Below, piece by piece: positions 35,196 through 46,486 of a stretch of DNA of 64,000 nt. A model generated the notes under the pieces. The model was not told the origin of the DNA. It did not search any database and worked only from the letters and a program-made list of their open reading frames with translations. The stretch spans positions 2,676,897-2,740,896 of the forward strand of contig CM039130.1 in assembly GCA_022036555.1 (NCBI GenBank), written 5' to 3'. Position numbers and translations under genes: made by a program. Source of the stretch: Microstegium vimineum. Taxonomy: Eukaryota > Streptophyta > Magnoliopsida > Poales > Poaceae. Position 1 is the stretch's first letter. Each line of letters opens with the position of its first letter.

Positions 35196-37487
35196 CTAGA
35201 CTTTAGAATTTTCAAACTTAATTCGCCCAGACTCAATTTCTGACTGCAACTGCTGCCTAAAGACTTTGCAATCATTGGTATTGTGTGAAGTTGCATCATG
35301 CCACTTGCAATACCTGGTCCTTTTAAGCTCTTCGGCCGATGGAATCACTTGATTAGGCGACAGCTTAATCCGCCCTTCTTGAAGCAACAGGTCAAATATC
35401 CTATCGGCCTTGGTAATGTCAAAGGTGAACCTTTCAGCTTCTTTCTGGCCAAACGGACAGGATACCGGCTTCTTGTTCTTTATCCATTCAGCAACGCCGA
35501 TACTTGGCTCCTCATCCGATTCAAAATCTTCCTCTTGTTCACCGAAGGATACCCTTTTATTCCAAGTTTTTCTAGGTTCGAAAGCTTTAATGTCTTGATC
35601 AGCGATTCTCTGCACGAGATGGCTCAAACTTTCAAACTCTTGAGACGCATATTTGTCCTTGATGTGTGGCAGTAATCCCTGGAAGGCCAAATCTGCCAAC
35701 TGCCGATCATCAAGCACCAAGCTGTAGCACTTGTTCTTTACGTATCACAGCCTTTGAACGAAGCTTTCTATCGATTCATCATTACGCTGCTTCAAATTGA
35801 CCAAATCGGTAATCCTCTTCTCATGTACGTCAGCGAAGAAGTATTTGTGAAACTGCTTGATCAGCCCAAGTGATCACAGAATTTGGAGGCAATGAAATGA
35901 ACCATATAAATGCCAATCCAGATAATGATGATGAGAACAATCTCACCCTCAGTTCATCCCTGCTGGCTGCTTCTCCACATTGAATAATGAAGCGGTTGAT
36001 GTGCTCCATCGTTGACGTGTCATCTTGGCCAGAAAACTTTGTGAAATCCGGCACCTTGTACCGATTTGGGAGAGAAATCAAATCATATGCCGGAGGGTAC
36101 GACATCCAATAAAAGTATGTATTAACCTTAGGATTGATTCCGAATTGATCTTTCATCACTTCGGCGATCTTATCGGTCCAGTATGCATCTTGATCTTGCC
36201 GATGCACTGGCTGGATGTTGATTGGCTGAGCTGGTTGATATGCCTCCTCATGTCTTTGTGGCAAATAAGCCGGAATGATTAGCGCATGCGCAGTACCAGT
36301 TTGCTGAATATTATGCATCGGCTGATTTGCCGATGGACAACTTTGAACGTCCACTGGGATGTATTGTGGCGTTATATTCATCAGTCGATACACCAATGCC
36401 TCATTATGGAGACCTGATGGTAAATGGTATTGTTGAACTTCTGCTACCTGACATCCAGGTTGCACCACCTGTTGTTGAATGGGTGCTTGACCAGTCCATC
36501 TAGGATTACAGGTCATCGGCATATAATTCGCCGATAGCTGATAGCCAACCGGCGCCTGTCGCTCCTGTGCCCTGGAGTAGTCAACAAATTGGCCACCTTG
36601 GTGTGCTGGTACCTCAGTTTGAGGATTTGCCACTGCCATGGGCTAACTTACAGTTGCTATGTCTTGTTGCATCGGCAAAGCCGATGGTTGCGCATAAAGC
36701 ACTTTGGGTATCGCCATCTGAAGATTTCCTGACGGCAACTGCACAGTTGGAGAGGATGTAGCATATTGTGTCATTGGGATCATCGGTTGTGCAGGTATTG
36801 CCGATGCCATGGGGACCTTCCACGTTGCATTGTTATCCTGATTCAATCCAGAGTCAGCAGATGGACTTGGAGGCATACCGTATCCCCACCAGTTGGCGGG
36901 AGTTGGTTGACTCTTCATTGCAGGTCCTGACATTGCTGATGCCACCAGATCTGTGTTCAATCGAGTAATGCTTTCAGGGCTCGATCTTGGCGGCGTAACC
37001 ACATCGGCAGACGGGTTCACAGGTTAGGAAGATGTCATTGGAACCGCCGATGGAGTTATAGTAGATGCCAATCCAGGTTGATGATACGCTGGACCAACAT
37101 ACCGGAGTGCCTATCCTTCTTTGAAAGATTACATAACAACATTGTATACAGTATTGGACATCACATTGGAGTGGCTAATTAACGCATGATTTAGTGCAAA
37201 ATTAACCATCTCTTGTAATTTACCAGGATTGGCGTCGAAAGTGACTTGCCGTGGCAACGGTGGATCTTGCTTCTGGATAGCTTCGCCGCTCCTGTTTAGG
37301 CTGAAGGACTTCAGATATAACTGCTTGTATTCCTCCATAGCCTGCTTCTGTTCATCTTTCAGATTTGCTTCAGAGACTTCAATGACATTGCTCGGATTGA
37401 TCTCAGCAGTATTGTCCATAAGCTTGTAATGGGTTAAACCATGGCCAAAAGATGTATTATTGGTCCCACCGAGTGTGTCAAAAGACG
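35196..37487 (-). pseudogene. Gypsy gag, interrupted
   Basis: Reading from the 5' LTR: a short N-terminal region (LPRQVTFDANPGKLQEMVNF at about 37200), a Pro/Gln/Met-rich stretch at 36650-37020, then the retrotransposon gag domain (PDFTKFSGQDDTSTMEHINR, RLFSSSLSGLAFIWFISLPP) near 35830-36060. The 35196-35720 frame has LADLAFQGLLPHIKDKYAS and a Cys/His motif CKWHDATSHNTNDC. In-frame stops and shifts lie at about 36640, 35828 and 35720. The region then meets the inner Copia insertion at 35070. Confidence 0.82.
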
Positions 37488-38524
37488 TGTTGATACAAAA
37501 AGCCGTCGGATCTACGAACACGTCGAGCTTATACCCAAATTCGATATCCGAGGTGTGCCAGTCGATTTGACCAGTTAATCGACAAGGGCGATAACTAGAA
37601 CAACGTTGAACGAGACGACAGCGATGCGCCCGGACGTCAAGACTCAGATTGCTCAAAACGTGGAACTCGCAAAGTTGACAGAGATCTTGTAGATGCAACC
37701 CGTCGAGACTTCGTAAGAACTTGTGAATAAACTAGAACTAATGCGATGAAAGTAGATTTGCAAGAAAAGTAGACGAAAGTAATTGACTTGTTTGATTGAT
37801 TGTGTTATATCTATTACACCATCCCTCGATACCAATGAATTAAATAGCGGGCTAAGATGTTTAGCGGTATATCTCTAAAAAAGCTAATAACGGAGCTATA
37901 TCGGGCTATAGCGGGATATAGCGGCTAAATTGTACATGAGCATAAATAGCGGCATTCTATCTCAAAAAGCTATAGCGGGCTATAGCGGTAGCTTTAGCGG
38001 GAGATTTAAAACCATGCTCGGTACATATTTATACCCCGGCAAGAGGAGTCGTAAACAGACACGACTCATACCTTCCTAAACAAAACTCCTATTTTTAAGG
38101 AAATAAACGACTCGTGCAAGAGTCAAACTCAAACTATAATAATAATACTGACATAAAATCACCAGTTTCCATATCCGTCTTTCTCACGATGAAACCTTCC
38201 ATCGGCAGACTTCTTCCAATCCGCAACCTTCTTCTATTGTCATCGGTAGCTTTCTGCTGACGTCAGCCACGTCATCCTGCATCTATTGGCAATACCTTCC
38301 TATCGGCAACACCCTTCTGCCTTCATCGGCAACACCTTCATATCGGCAAGTAGCCTTCTTCTTCCCTTCACGTTCCTTCAATCAAATTCACCATCGGCAA
38401 TCTCCTTTGCTTCCATCGGTAATCTAACCGGTAGTATCTTGATGTCGATAGGGGACAGTGACCATCCCCTTGCCGATCAGCGCACTCGGTTCATATTGAC
38501 ACGTACCAAAAAATGGTGTCAACA
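37488..38524 (-). repeat. 5' LTR of Gypsy element, with a 192-bp insert
   Basis: Same LTR as 18710-19554 (845 bp plus insert). TATAAATA on the minus strand is at 38026-38033, immediately beside the insert. The ATCGGCAA array is at about 38190-38480. Confidence 0.92.
37829..38020. mobile_element. 192-bp MITE-like insertion with eight TAGCGG motifs
   Basis: The insert is absent from the other LTR. It starts ataccaatgaattaaatagc and ends gatttaaaaccatg, followed by a repeated CTCG. TAGCGG occurs eight times, mostly within GCTATAGCGG phrases, on one strand. Repeated short motifs near both ends suggest a non-autonomous hAT-like element, but clear inverted ends and an 8-bp duplication were not found. 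Confidence 0.65.
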
Positions 38525-38655
38525 TAGACACAAATGAGAATACATGTCCTTGACAAGCTCATTTTAATTCATTTTGAAGGAATCGTAGGTTGACTTAGTT
38601 AGACAATGTTTTTGCTCACGGACATTGCTTGTACCGTCATGGAGCTCATGCAATT

Positions 38656-38988
38656 TTAGCAAATTTCATGGGATGTTTGTAAGGTGAAAACTTGGTTGAA
38701 TACATCCACACTAAAAGATTCATACAAGCAATTTTTAGCTCTAGCATTGAAATGAATTTCTTTTTCATCACTCGAGGTGGGTTTAGCGGGATTTCTTAGG
38801 GGTTTCATCCCGTCACGAGTGACTCTCCAAACACCTAGATCAACCGCTTCTAGGTAGCAAGCCATTCTAGCACTATAGTAGGGAAATTTAGTGTCGTCAA
38901 AGTGCGGGGGCCTAGAGGTATCTATCCTTCCCTCTCCTAGAGACATCGACTCAAAGGCGGTGAAGCCTAAAGTCCAAAGATGAGCCAA
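38656..38988 (-). pseudogene. Copia gag, N-terminal part (outer element)
   Basis: Directly after the primer site. ESMSLGEGRIDTSRPPHFDD and FPYYSARMACYLEAVDLGVW are the start of a DUF4219/UBN2-type Copia gag. The frame ends at 38656. In the next 130 bp another frame shows LHELHDGTSNVREQKHCL, so a frameshift and a further stop precede the Gypsy insertion at 38529. Confidence 0.82.
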
Positions 38989-38989
38989 C

Positions 38990-39005
38990 CGGCTCTGATA
39001 CCAAT
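38990..39005 (-). other. primer binding site, outer Copia (initiator tRNA-Met)
   Basis: On the minus strand ATTGGTATCAGAGCCG directly follows the LTR end. TGGTATCAGAGC is the complement of the initiator tRNA-Met 3' end used by most plant LTR elements. This fixes the element's orientation. Confidence 0.88.
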
Positions 39006-40626
39006 TGAAAGGACCGTGATGCCTAAGAGGGGGGTGAATTAGGTCACTTAAAAACTACTCTCTAAACTATGGCCTCTTTTTCTAACCTTAGCAAAAACCT
39101 ATGCAAAAGATAAACTATCTAGAAGTGCAACTATGGTTTTGCTAAGTGTTGCTATCTCTACCGCAAAAAGAGTTATGCAAACTAGTTTCTAAACCTACCA
39201 ACTAGCCTATCAACTAAGCAAGGAAAGGTAAAGAACACAAGGTAAACAAAGTAAGTACAGAAGGTAAAGAGCAAGGTAGAGATGCAAACTCCCGTCGACG
39301 ACTCCGCTATTTTTACCGAGGTATCGAGAAGCGCGCAAGCTTCCCCCTAGTCCTTGTTGGAGCCCCTCGCGAGGAATCCCGCGCAAGGGCCAAGCTCCCG
39401 GTCGGGTAACTCCGTGGATAGCCTCGGGCTCTCCACACGCGCAAGTGGGTCTCCGATGTGCCTTCCGGCAAGCCTCTCTCGGATGCTCTCCGCCGTCTTC
39501 ACTATCAAGCTTCCGACCAAAACGTCGCGGGCCTTGTTCCCTTCGGTACACCGGTGGCGGCCACACCACAAACGCGGTTGGTGTGATCGCGCAAGATTAC
39601 AAGCCCCACCGAGTACAAACTTGGTGCACGCAAGCACCTATGATCAAGAGGTATGCAAACCTCACTCAACACTAGACTTACACCTAGAGCAAGCGCAAGA
39701 GCAATGGTCTAACTAGCCTATGCACTTCGTAAAGCACAAATGCTAATCACCAAGTGTATCACTAAGCTCTGTGCATATGGAGATCACTAGATTTGTGTAT
39801 TAACACCTTGGAATGTTTCCTCAAGTCTCCACACACTCATTTGGCCGGTCAAGGGTCATATATATAGGCCCCAAGCCAAATGGAGCCGTTGGTACCTTGA
39901 TGCAGCTCCTCTGCGTAGCTCCGGACGCAGGCAGCAAGGGGGGTCCGGACTAATCGTTGTGCGTCTGGACCTTCCAACGGTCTTCTGCGCGTAGCGACTG
40001 ACAGTGGGTCCGGACGTTGTCTATGGTCCGGAGTCCATAGTCCGGACAGCGTCCGGAGTCTTTGCGCGCCTCTGGAACCTCTCTGTATAGAGTCCGGACG
40101 CCACTGTTGGTCCGGACCTCATGCTCCGGTCAGCGTCCGGAGTCCTTCGTGCTCTCGGGTTCTTCTCTACGTGTGTTCGGACGCAAGCACCAATGGTCCG
40201 GACTCGCACTGTTCATAGCGTCCGGACCTGCTGAATTTCGCAGACCAAACCCTAGGTGTCCGGACGCATTCGCAATGGTCCGGACCCTTCTGTTTATAGG
40301 GTCCGGAGCCCTTTTTCTTCAGTGTTTTCGTCCGGGCTGATTTCCAAAAGTCCGGACGCGAGGCGACGAGCGTCCAGAAGACTTTGTATCTTCGCGGTCT
40401 TGCTTCTGAGTAGGTTCCATCCTTCATGCTTGAACTATGCTTGATTTTTTAGGTCTTCTATATGCTTCAAATGTCTTGTTTGCGGTGTTGCCTAAGTCCA
40501 AAGCATGATTGCACCCTATTGAACTACAAAATAAACACTTGCAAATACGTTAGTCCAATTTAGTTATGTTGATTATCAAACACCAAAATCCAAACTATAT
40601 GAGACATGGGGACCATGTTCCTTACA
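39006..40626 (-). repeat. 5' LTR of outer Copia element
   Basis: 1621 bp. The minus-strand TATA box is catatatatagg at 39857-39868, with TCCGGA palindromes at about 39920-40370. It is slightly longer than the left LTR, partly through extra TCCGGA units near 40025-40060. Confidence 0.92.
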
Positions 40627-40631
40627 CCGCC

Positions 40632-43607
40632 ACCTAAGACCAAAGTTACCTCACCTTGGGGAGCAAAAGGGCACGTGTCCTGTTTCTTTTATGTTCTAAC
40701 ACAAGTGGCTCGTTTCTGCTGGGACACGCGTCCGAGATCAGTGTCCTTCCCCACCTGCAGATCGATCTGGAAGATCATCATCAGAACTAATTAGCAGATT
40801 AATGCATGGTCAGTGACTGACAATGGTGAATCTAACCAGCCTAACACACACATGAGCTGACGAAGCATTAATTCTTTATAAATAGGTAGAGAGAGATCAT
40901 TTCTACTAATTAATCAAAGTAATCAGATAGTGATGTTGGAGATCATTAGCTACATATACAGCCAATGCAAAAAAAAACGAGCTTAATGAGCTAGCTTGTG
41001 CGCGCTAACCATGCATGCACACTGCTCAAATCTTCTAGAGAATTACCAGACAAGCTACCAAATGACACCACACAAACGGAAATAATAAAACCATACATTA
41101 TGTAGGAGTATATATATGCATGTTTGACCAACTTTGGACAGAATGCAAGAAGGCTCAAACACCTATAATAATATAATTAGCCCGGCCCAGGTGTCCGTAA
41201 CTAGAAGGTTAGCGGAGAAGACAGTTTGATGAGATGGCATTACATTGTCCGTAATGACGGATAAAGAACAAAATTGAAAAAAGGGTTGATCTCTACTTCT
41301 CCTTCTAATCTCTCTATTTTTTTCCTCTTTTCTTCTCCCTCAATCTCTTATAACAAAATTGAAGGGGGATTGATCTCTTCTTCTTCCTCTAATCTCTCTA
41401 TTTTTTTTCTTTTCTTCCTTTTTCTTTTCTCTCAACAACCTTTATATTTCCATTGGTACACGGGTTCTAAGGGCGCTAGAGCCCCACCAGCCTCCCTTTA
41501 AGATCTGCCCTGATTGCACGTTCCATTATATTAGTCCTAACTGCGGATTATATTAACTGGTGCGGTGCATGCCTCACGCGCGCACGCTTCTGAGTACCTT
41601 TTACTTAATACTAATAACAACAATATGCAATTGCAATAAGAAGCCTTTTGGTCGTCGTCGGGGTCTTGTTTTCATTTTTCATTCCATCTTTTTGGCCAGG
41701 ACGTCTCATCTAGCTATATAGCTACTAATGAGTCATTTTCCACGAATCCAGTGTCGGGGGACGACAGCAAGCGTATGTACCTTCCATGGCATGACAACAC
41801 GACTGCATGCGTGCTGCTTTAATTTGAAGGATCGGATCGGAGTACCTATCATTATATTAAGGACTACGGGTTATTATAGCACTGTAAGTCGTCGTTCTAT
41901 TTTTTTTAGATATATAACTTTTACTATCTATTTAGACAGAATAATATATATCTACCTGAGTTACTACAAAAGTTATAAAATTATATAGTTAAAAAACTAG
42001 AATATACTAACTTATAATTTACAATTTGGAATGAGTAGAAATAACAATATAAGTAGGACGGATCGGAAGAATTTACAAATACAGCCCTGTTTGAAACACG
42101 GAAAAAAATTTCTATTCAAGTGTTTTTCCTGTGAAAATGAATTAAAATTCCTGCGTAATTTTTATAAAATTTCCACATTCTAAACATAACCTAGAGTAAG
42201 AGAGTAGTATAACTGAACTCAATTGGAAGGAGCTTACCTCCTTCCTACGTCCACTTGGATTATATATATTTAACTAGAGGCTGATGCTTTATGTTTAATT
42301 TTCTGGTTAAGCAACTAACTGGTAGCTTGTATGTGCAACTACTTATTGTCTGGCTTGTGGGATGCTGCCACGATACCATCTAGTTGGGTCATGGACAAGT
42401 ACGTGTGCAAGCATCTCCGACAGCTTTCCTATCTGACATATATTATATATAGTCCAAATTAAGATTTAGAAATGCAACACAACCTCTTATATTATCCAAC
42501 ATCGATCTGTCTATTCACCAAATCTGGGGAAATATGTTTTTCCACCCTACTTGCCTTGTCCTTGAATGTTTGTCGTTTTCTTTTTTAGAAATAATTTTAT
42601 TAAAATATATATTAAAAATATTAATATCTATGAATTAGTATGATTAGATAGATATTTGAATCTAGTTTTTAAAAACTTTTTTTAGAGATACAAATATTGT
42701 CTATATTTTAGATAAATCGAGTTAAATTCATTGGCACGTAAAACGTGACGAGAAACATTTTAGAACCTTGATTCCTACTGATGTGAACTAATGGAAAATG
42801 TCACAAAAGTGACAAACACACAGAGCAGAATGAGCAAAAACAAAGAGTAATCACACCGTGTATTGCGAGGTCTCAAAAACAATTAAATGTGCGCCATATG
42901 CATAAGCAACTCTTATAGGTAGAGATTTAGAAAAGTGCAGGGCAATCAAGTAGAATGAGAAGCTACCTTAGCCCTGCCACCACCAAATTGCTAAATTTCT
43001 GTATGTGTACTCATTTCACACTATTTTTTATCACTTAATTTTCAGAAAAAAAACATGACATAAGCATTTCACCATTACCCATTATACCGTACCTATACGC
43101 TGGGAACAAACACACGCACGATAATTTATATATCTGGCAAAAATAAACAGGATAATGACTATATACATGAAGATAGAAAGAAAGATCATGAAGATAGAAG
43201 AGACATTAAGTGGAAGTAGAGCAGTTGACAAGGTAAAGTACCCCTACTATGTAAAGGATAAATTAAAATAAAAGTGAAAAAGGATTACGTACTCTCCAAC
43301 CTCGATCCATTATTATTGTGCCGGCGGATGGTTGAATAAATCCTGGCGCGAACCGATTGGGTCGAAATGGTGTGCACACCACATCGGACCAACCTGCACC
43401 CAACATTTGTTCCGCACAATAATTAAAGGGAAAAATAAAGTAAAACACTTTTTTGGATCTTGTTTCATTCCCCGTTGACAATGCATGTTTTCGCGAAAAA
43501 AGTGTGAAAAGATAGAACCAAGAAGCTTGGAATAATGAAAAAGTCCACACTCAACCTTTGTTCTAGCTAAGTTAAGCTATGCTAAGACGGCTCGGGCTAA
43601 TTGAGTA
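40632..43607. other. intergenic, no gene seen
   Basis: AT-rich. Positions about 41262-41513 are related, in inverse orientation, to the hAT-like element at 60655-60911: the phrase tgatctcttcttcttcctc recurs and the end agatctgccctga resembles its terminus. Other frames are short. Confidence 0.5.
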
Positions 43608-43767
43608 GAGGTGCAAAGGGGTAACCTTTAGGTGCTCCTCCAAATCTCTTTAGTTTAAATATTTGTATTATTTTTTAAAATTTTTGGAGAAGTAGTATAA
43701 ATACTTAAACTAAAGAGGTTTAGAGGTGAACCTAAAGGTCACTCATTTGCACCCCTATAATTGAGTA
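43599..43767. mobile_element. foldback Mutator-type MITE with 9-bp duplication
   Basis: The element at 43608-43758 is mostly two inverted arms of about 60 bp (gaggtgcaaaggggtaacct at one end, its inverted partner ggtcactcatttgcacccct at the other). It is flanked by the identical 9 bp AATTGAGTA (43599-43607 and 43759-43767). A 9-bp duplication is typical of Mutator-like elements. Confidence 0.82.
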
Positions 43768-43876
43768 CACGCATATACAAATTTACGATAAAATGAATAC
43801 ACATTAGATAGTCGTGTTACTATAACATATGAAAATATTTACCATAACGGTATAGTAAACTATATAATTATAATTT

Positions 43877-44977
43877 TGTTGACACAAAAAGTGTCAGGAT
43901 CTGCGAACACCTCGGGCTTATACCCGAATTCGATATCCGAGGGCGTGCCAGTCGATTTGACCGGTTAATCGACAAGGACGATAAACAGAACAAGATCTGA
44001 ACTAGACAACGGCGATGCGCCCAGATGTCAAGACTCAAACCTAATCAGGATAACTAGAGTAGAGCTGAACGAGACAACAGCGATGCGCCCAGACGTCAAG
44101 GCTCAGATAACTCAAAACGCGGAACTTGCAAGGGTTGACGGAGGTCGATGAGATGCAGCCCGTCGAAACTTGAAGAACTCATAGATAAACTAATACCTAA
44201 TGCGGTAAAGATAAATTGTTGGAAAGGTAAATAAGATAAAAAGTAATTGATATGTTTGATATGTTTGGATATATTTTTTCTCACGACCCCTAGGTACATA
44301 TTTATACTCCGGCAGAGGGAGTTGTAGATAGACACGACTCATACCTTCCTAAACAAAAACTCCTATTTTTAAGGAAATAAAACGACTCACGCTAAAGGAA
44401 ACAAACGACTCGTGTAAGAGTCGGACTCGAAATAAATCTATTAACACTGGCATGAAATCACCAGCTTCCATATCTATCTCCTTCACGATGAAACCTTCCA
44501 TCGGCAGACTTCCTTCAATCCGCAACTTTTCTTCAATGTCATCGGCAACTCTGTGCTGATGTCAGCCACGTCATTCTGCTTCCATCGGCAGCATCTACCA
44601 TTCATCGGCAGTCTTCCGTCTTCATTGGCAATATCCCCTCTGTCAGCAACAGACTTTGGCTCTCATCGGCAATGTTTCCTTGCCTTCATCGGTAATGTCT
44701 TGCCTCCATCAGCAACATTACTGTCTTCATCACATCGGTAATGAGCTTCGGTTCTTATCGGCAATGTTCTTTCTATCTGCATCATCCCCTTGTCTTTATC
44801 AACAGTGTCTTCCTGCCTCCATCGGCAACAAATCTCTGTCTTTATCAGCAACATTCTTGCCTTTATCGGTAATCTGACCGGTAATATCCCGATGCCGATA
44901 AGGAACGACGATTAGCCTTTTGCCGATCAGCACAATCCTTAGATCATATTGACACGTGTCAAAAAACGATGTCAACA
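43877..44977 (-). mobile_element. solo LTR of the same Gypsy family as 18710-38524
   Basis: TGTTGAC...GTCAACA, 1101 bp, flanked by a perfect AATTT duplication (43872-43876 and 44978-44982). It shares the LTR backbone (agtcgatttgacc, TATAAATA box near 44298-44306) and a denser ATCGGCAA array at 44490-44930. No internal region remains, so LTR-LTR recombination is the likely origin. Confidence 0.9.
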
Positions 44978-45301
44978 AATTTATTATAATAATATAAATT
45001 ATTGCAACAAAGTGGCTATAGAATAAGTTATTCTATATAGTCTCATGCGTGGAGCGAGCAGGCCTCTGACACGTGCAAACCACCATGATGCACACCTGTA
45101 TTATCACCTGTCAGTAATAACACACGATCGAGTAAGCACGAGAGATGGTGTAGAGGCCTGCTGTCGGCAAGCAAAGTGTCGACGAGAGAACTTATTACCA
45201 AATCAAATCGAAGGTGGTGCCCCGCACGCACTCGACCCCAGTTGAACACTATGCAAAAAAAAAGAGAGAGAAAGAAACATGACACCTAATTAATTTATTA
45301 A

Positions 45302-45340
45302 CTAGTCTATCAACCCATGCTCTCGCACGGGTTAGAAATT
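45302..45340 (-). mobile_element. Helitron-like 3' terminus (minus orientation)
   Basis: On the minus strand a clear hairpin (ACCCGTGC, GAGA loop, GCATGGGT) is followed by TGATAGACTAG and T. This is the canonical Helitron 3' end. A 5' end in the same orientation is at 57111. Confidence 0.65.
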
Positions 45341-46441
45341 TTGAACCACATAGGTATTAGTTACTATTCAATATACCACTATAAAAATACTAAAACTAAA
45401 TTGCATCTTTTTCGCTTTGTTAATTTTCTAACGCAATACATACTATGATGTCTTTATCGCGAATTGTGATAATAGTATCAATTACTAAACATTAGTTTAA
45501 AGTATGGTGGGTTTTTTGTATCACATATCTTCTGATGTCATGAATCTAAAATAGATTATTAATAGTAAATTGTATGTTTTTCATTTTGTTCATTTTCAGC
45601 ACAATAGAAACAACAGATGCAATGTTCTCTTTATATAGTTGTGATCAATATATGAATTACTCTATATGTTTTCCATCCATATCCATAGTGTAACTTGAAT
45701 ACGCATTTAGTTGAAACATTAGCTTGAAAAAAGCTTAAACTATGGTGCTCTTATTACAACCCATATTTCATGCCATAAATCTCAAATTTTGATTCCTAAT
45801 GTAATCTTATTAATTACCAATTTTTTCTGAAGCTAAAACTCTTATTGTATCTTTATTAACTGTCCTTTTATAATTTTTAAAATAAAGATTTTATACCATA
45901 AATTCACTCAAATACTACAATGACATAAATAATCATTTAAAACATGCACTACACATCACTCAAAATCGATGAGCTTGAAGTGATATCTAGAATGATTGTA
46001 ATCCCAAAGATAAGAAAGTGATACATATGGTTCGCACAATCACCATGTGTCTAAATTTATTTATAAATAAACTATATATGTAGCCGTGGTTATACTACCA
46101 ATAAGGGTAACATTTTTGTTAAAATGTACAACTTCCACTTCAAGTTTTCTGTTCTTCAGTTTCTTGGTAAGCTTTTGTTATATATATTCAGTTTACACTA
46201 TGTCTACGTACATAGCTTCACTATATATCTAGAAAATAAGAATGATTTATAATTTGGAACATAAGGAGTAACATATCTAAAATTAAAATTTGTATTAACT
46301 TCACTGATAATAATATAGTGTTAAATAATTTGTTAGTATCATTAGTGTATGAGTTATTAAGAAAATATTTTTATGGATGCTAAGACAAAACATATATATT
46401 TGTCGCTCAAGCATACATGTGTACTTGATATATGTGACTTC

Positions 46442-46486
<45 letters not shown>

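Larger units (their letters stand above)
18710..38524 (-). mobile_element. Gypsy element of the Tat lineage, nested in the outer Copia
   Basis: LTRs at 18710-19554 and 37488-38524 (TGTTGA...TCAACA) have a perfect 5-bp target duplication, TAGAC. On the minus strand the order is gag, protease, reverse transcriptase, RNase H, a second RNase H, integrase, then a long region with an opposite-strand gene before the 3' LTR. Double RNase H plus extra ORFs between integrase and 3' LTR are characteristic of Tat elements. A polypurine tract (GGGGGGCATG on the minus strand) abuts the 3' LTR at 19555-19564. Pol is broken by stops and shifts. The hexamer ATCGGC/GCCGAT recurs throughout. Without the inner Copia the element is about 12.6 kb. 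Confidence 0.92.
14363..40626 (-). mobile_element. outer Sirevirus-type Copia element, gag-only, with nested insertions
   Basis: Direct repeats at 14363-15957 and 39006-40626 are its LTRs (TG...CA). The flanks CCGCT and CCGCC are a target duplication with one change. The primer binding site for initiator tRNA-Met lies beside the right LTR, so the element reads on the minus strand. Several GGGGGAG-type polypurine tracts near 15958, 16157, 16232 and 16361 (seen as ctcccc on the plus strand) are a Sirevirus hallmark. Between the end of gag (16968) and the 3' LTR there is no protease, integrase or reverse transcriptase, so it is non-autonomous. Removing the 18710-38524 insertion leaves an element of about 6.4 kb. 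Confidence 0.9.
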
